A stretch of 6,503 nt of DNA from Planctomycetaceae bacterium. GTDB taxonomy: Bacteria > Planctomycetota > Planctomycetia > Planctomycetales > Planctomycetaceae. The notes under the pieces are model-generated. The model ran no database searches, was not told the origin of the DNA, and worked only from the letters and a program-made list of their open reading frames with translations. Each line of letters opens with the position of its first letter. The first letter of the stretch is position 1. The stretch lies in NCBI GenBank assembly GCA_015487825.1, contig WFOZ01000367.1, positions 1-6,503 of the forward strand. Direction: 5' to 3'. Below, one piece after another: positions 6,201 to 6,503 of the stretch. The position numbers and the translations under genes are program-made.

Positions 6201-6503
6201 TCGGACAGTATTAAATATACCACTTCGGGATGGTTCGCAGGAACTGACTTGCTTGAGTATACATTGCGTAACTTGGCCGGAGAAGAATTTACATCGACTG
6301 TTCGAGTGAATGTTCTGGGGCACGATATAGCTTTTGACACCTCTAGCGGGAGCACGTGGGACAATCTTAAATCACAGACCGACCCACAAGTCAATTCTGC
6401 TGTTCCGGTCAGCAATGATGATTCATTTACCCTGGGACATGATCAGACATTAATTGTAGATGGAACTACACTAAAGGGTGTACTTGATAACGATCAAGGT
6501 GAA
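3267..6503 (+). CDS. N-terminal part of a giant multidomain surface-type protein (LEPR-XLL-like N-terminus, Ig/cadherin-like domains), incomplete
   Basis: The frame is open for 1079 codons and leaves the window without a stop. Residues 1-46 are strongly basic (R-R-R-V-R at 25-29), and L-E-T-R-Q-M-L-S-A follows at 47-55. This matches the planctomycetal LEPR-XLL-type N-terminal motif of very large proteins, whose function is not established. Residues 57-150 form an Ig/cadherin-like domain with V-L-E-N-D-G and F-D-Y-Q-I-T-D-G-T-D. Three diverged copies of an unnamed module come next (171-455, 472-612, 620-923). A second Ig-like domain (about 925-1018, with V-L-R-N-D) and the beginning of a third (from 1047, with V-L-D-N-D) follow. 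Acidic N-D/D-x-D positions could bind calcium, as in relatives. I see no classical signal peptide cleavage site or membrane segment. Adhesion, matrix or polysaccharide binding outside the cell is inferred from architecture only; no enzyme motif is visible. Confidence 0.88.
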   Translation, partial: MLLRHWLDSLCGRLAWISRYGRLPRRRVRSARQLGRVRRFPYAADVLETRQMLSATAVDDRFVVDYNRLQTPADLYVLENDGADAVVGSTLTLLSQPGAGHGTVSVIAVPGEMAYLQFVPGQTYIDTISFDYQITDGTDTTTATVTLDMLDPAISNAPANDDEYTLRRDDDLLGGGETTYSFQQVGDGLQVLESRSDLLIGGATSGQYDDYTVLQGDSVVVDPEKSYTYSGWFRAGDANGNGYATDNRQYLGFQEYDIDGNRIDAIHVSKFDGATDTTLAVELNDGDIYIYVTDATGWSGASAAAHTRNFAWYGYADNNGTVYDNYTYTRNVTTNYTTGLWNGDVVDQGDGTWRIALLDPWSGGTVAAGTAVRNAKSGSSYNYSLGSNAVLPTGAEGWNYRIAEISGTYEQGQISYTRFRPGVYSITPYFQANKHASGTGGETDRFEFEKVRFGETRSLLTAPGDGSVQDRKQAEFLFDGQSLFSDSTVATFLADELIRVDPADPYTLTGSIKSGDETGTNYTTNNSQYIGLAQYDIQGRLLGYSGDTLVNTSDQWNSFSIVIAGQLDTTDQEINRFHPETYYVRPVVMTNTDGNAGNLFQWRKLTLGRAWDAYQNAPQDLTFGGESTYTANSKVTVYSDEFLAVQTSQQYDISVDLQAADPDGTADDKNYFGFSSYDIDYKMIKPIYVLRQQDSVEAEVVVPFDPINGTELYLSSTTNWSGVSNDGNAAHTRNLSFMTYADSTGRVHTDYSRFATEQYSTGMWDAGTGITTVTLQISADGRPLLDSNGNPIVYVAGDTILDAGFQDFSKITLRAGETAQNNMYNGISGMIDGDLRVPVGTKVRNAISGSTFSYAVMAYETLTTDWQNYSAVIGGGTLEGGANGYNKFRPGTSFIKLVGMFNWKTNYDNDDVTLTASEVSWRNASIQKLSHVNGVVTATLDVLRNDRKAQGDSPVWISNITSPQFGNAEIISGDGQGISDSIKYTTSGWFAGTDLLEYTLRNLAGEEFTSTVRVNVLGHDIAFDTSSGSTWDNLKSQTDPQVNSAVPVSNDDSFTLGHDQTLIVDGTTLKGVLDNDQGE
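3405..3431 (+). other. LEPR-XLL-type N-terminal motif (residues 47-55)
   Basis: The peptide reads L-E-T-R-Q-M-L-S-A and sits after an Arg-rich leader, just before the first Ig-like domain. In planctomycetal giant proteins the equivalent reads L-E-x-R-x-x-L-S-A at the same place. Here Thr replaces the common Pro and Met replaces one Leu. The role is not established in the family; export or processing is a reasonable guess. Confidence 0.7.
3777..4631 (+). repeat. Module copy 1, long form (protein residues 171-455)
   Basis: It opens with G-G-G-E-T-T-Y (174-180), then Y-T-Y-S-G-W-F-R-A-G-D and Q-Y-L-G-F-Q-E-Y-D-I-D-G (249-260). The central segment has W-S-G (298-300), H-T-R-N (306-309), Y-A-D (315-317), T-G-L-W and G-T-A-V-R-N-A (369-375). 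It closes with F-R-P-G (419-422) and a T-x-R-F-E-F-E-K-V-R-F strand. All landmarks recur in copy 3. It resembles a carbohydrate-binding-type beta-sandwich with an insertion. Confidence 0.7.
4680..5102 (+). repeat. Module copy 2, short form (protein residues 472-612)
   Basis: It keeps the front half, Y-T-L-T-G-S-I-K-S-G-D and Q-Y-I-G-L-A-Q-Y-D-I-Q-G (to residue 539). It also keeps the back half, W-N-S-F-S-I-V-I-A-G, F-H-P-E-T-Y-Y-V-R-P and a closing W-R-K-L-T-L-G. The central W-S-G/H-T-R-N/G-T-x-V-R-N-A segment of the long copies is absent. This suggests the short form is the core fold. Confidence 0.65.
5124..6035 (+). repeat. Module copy 3, long form with an extra internal segment (protein residues 620-923)
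   Basis: Landmarks match copy 1: G-G-E-S-T-Y (624-629), Y-F-G-F-S-S-Y-D-I-D (671-680), W-S-G (720-722), H-T-R-N (731-734), Y-A-D (740-742), G-T-K-V-R-N-A (840-846), F-R-P-G-T (888-892) and S-W-R-N at the end. Between T-G-M-W and G-T-K-V-R-N-A it carries roughly 50 residues more than copy 1. The extra part includes D-G-R-P-L-L-D-S-N-G-N-P-I and Y-V-A-G-D-T-I-L-D-A-G-F. Confidence 0.68.

Overview
The window looks like an accessory, recombination-scarred stretch of a planctomycete chromosome. The main reasons are the N-terminus of the large gene on the right, which is a basic leader followed by an LE-T-R-Q-M-L-S-A motif of the planctomycetal 'LEPR-XLL' type, and the tyrosine-recombinase remnant on the left, which resembles integrases common in that phylum. 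Base composition appears moderate (about half G+C by eye). No genus can be assigned from the sequence alone. Everything recognised reads on the + strand.

Layout. (1) 1-105: last 34 codons of a prenyltransferase/squalene-cyclase-repeat type protein. (2) 111-356: 3' end of a dead tyrosine recombinase gene, starting almost directly after the previous stop codon. It has an in-frame TAG, and two catalytic positions appear substituted. (3) 357-835: non-coding or decayed DNA with a rho-independent-terminator-like hairpin (443-477) and a small K-rich reading frame split at a run of eight A's (478-632). (4) 836-2280: a complete IS256-family insertion sequence of 1445 bp with perfect 26-bp terminal inverted repeats and an intact 434-aa DDE transposase (939-2243). 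(5) 2281-3266: about 1 kb without a recognisable gene but with several dyads and a terminator-like hairpin about 80 bp upstream of the next gene. (6) 3267-6503: an open frame of 1079 codons that runs off the right edge, the N-terminal part of a very large, probably secreted or surface, multidomain protein.

The large protein is the most interesting item. After its N-terminal motif it has a cadherin/Ig-like domain with a V-L-x-N-D signature, then three diverged copies of a module I cannot name, then a second Ig-like domain and the beginning of a third. The module looks like a carbohydrate-binding-type beta-sandwich. Copies 1 and 3 carry a large extra segment, and the middle copy lacks it. The overall plan suggests adhesion or matrix binding, but this is inference.

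There is no evidence that these genes form one pathway. The left half is best read as a site of repeated insertion and decay (integrase remnant, then an IS) next to a giant-protein gene with its own leader region. No RNA gene, CRISPR array or recognisable defence system was found.
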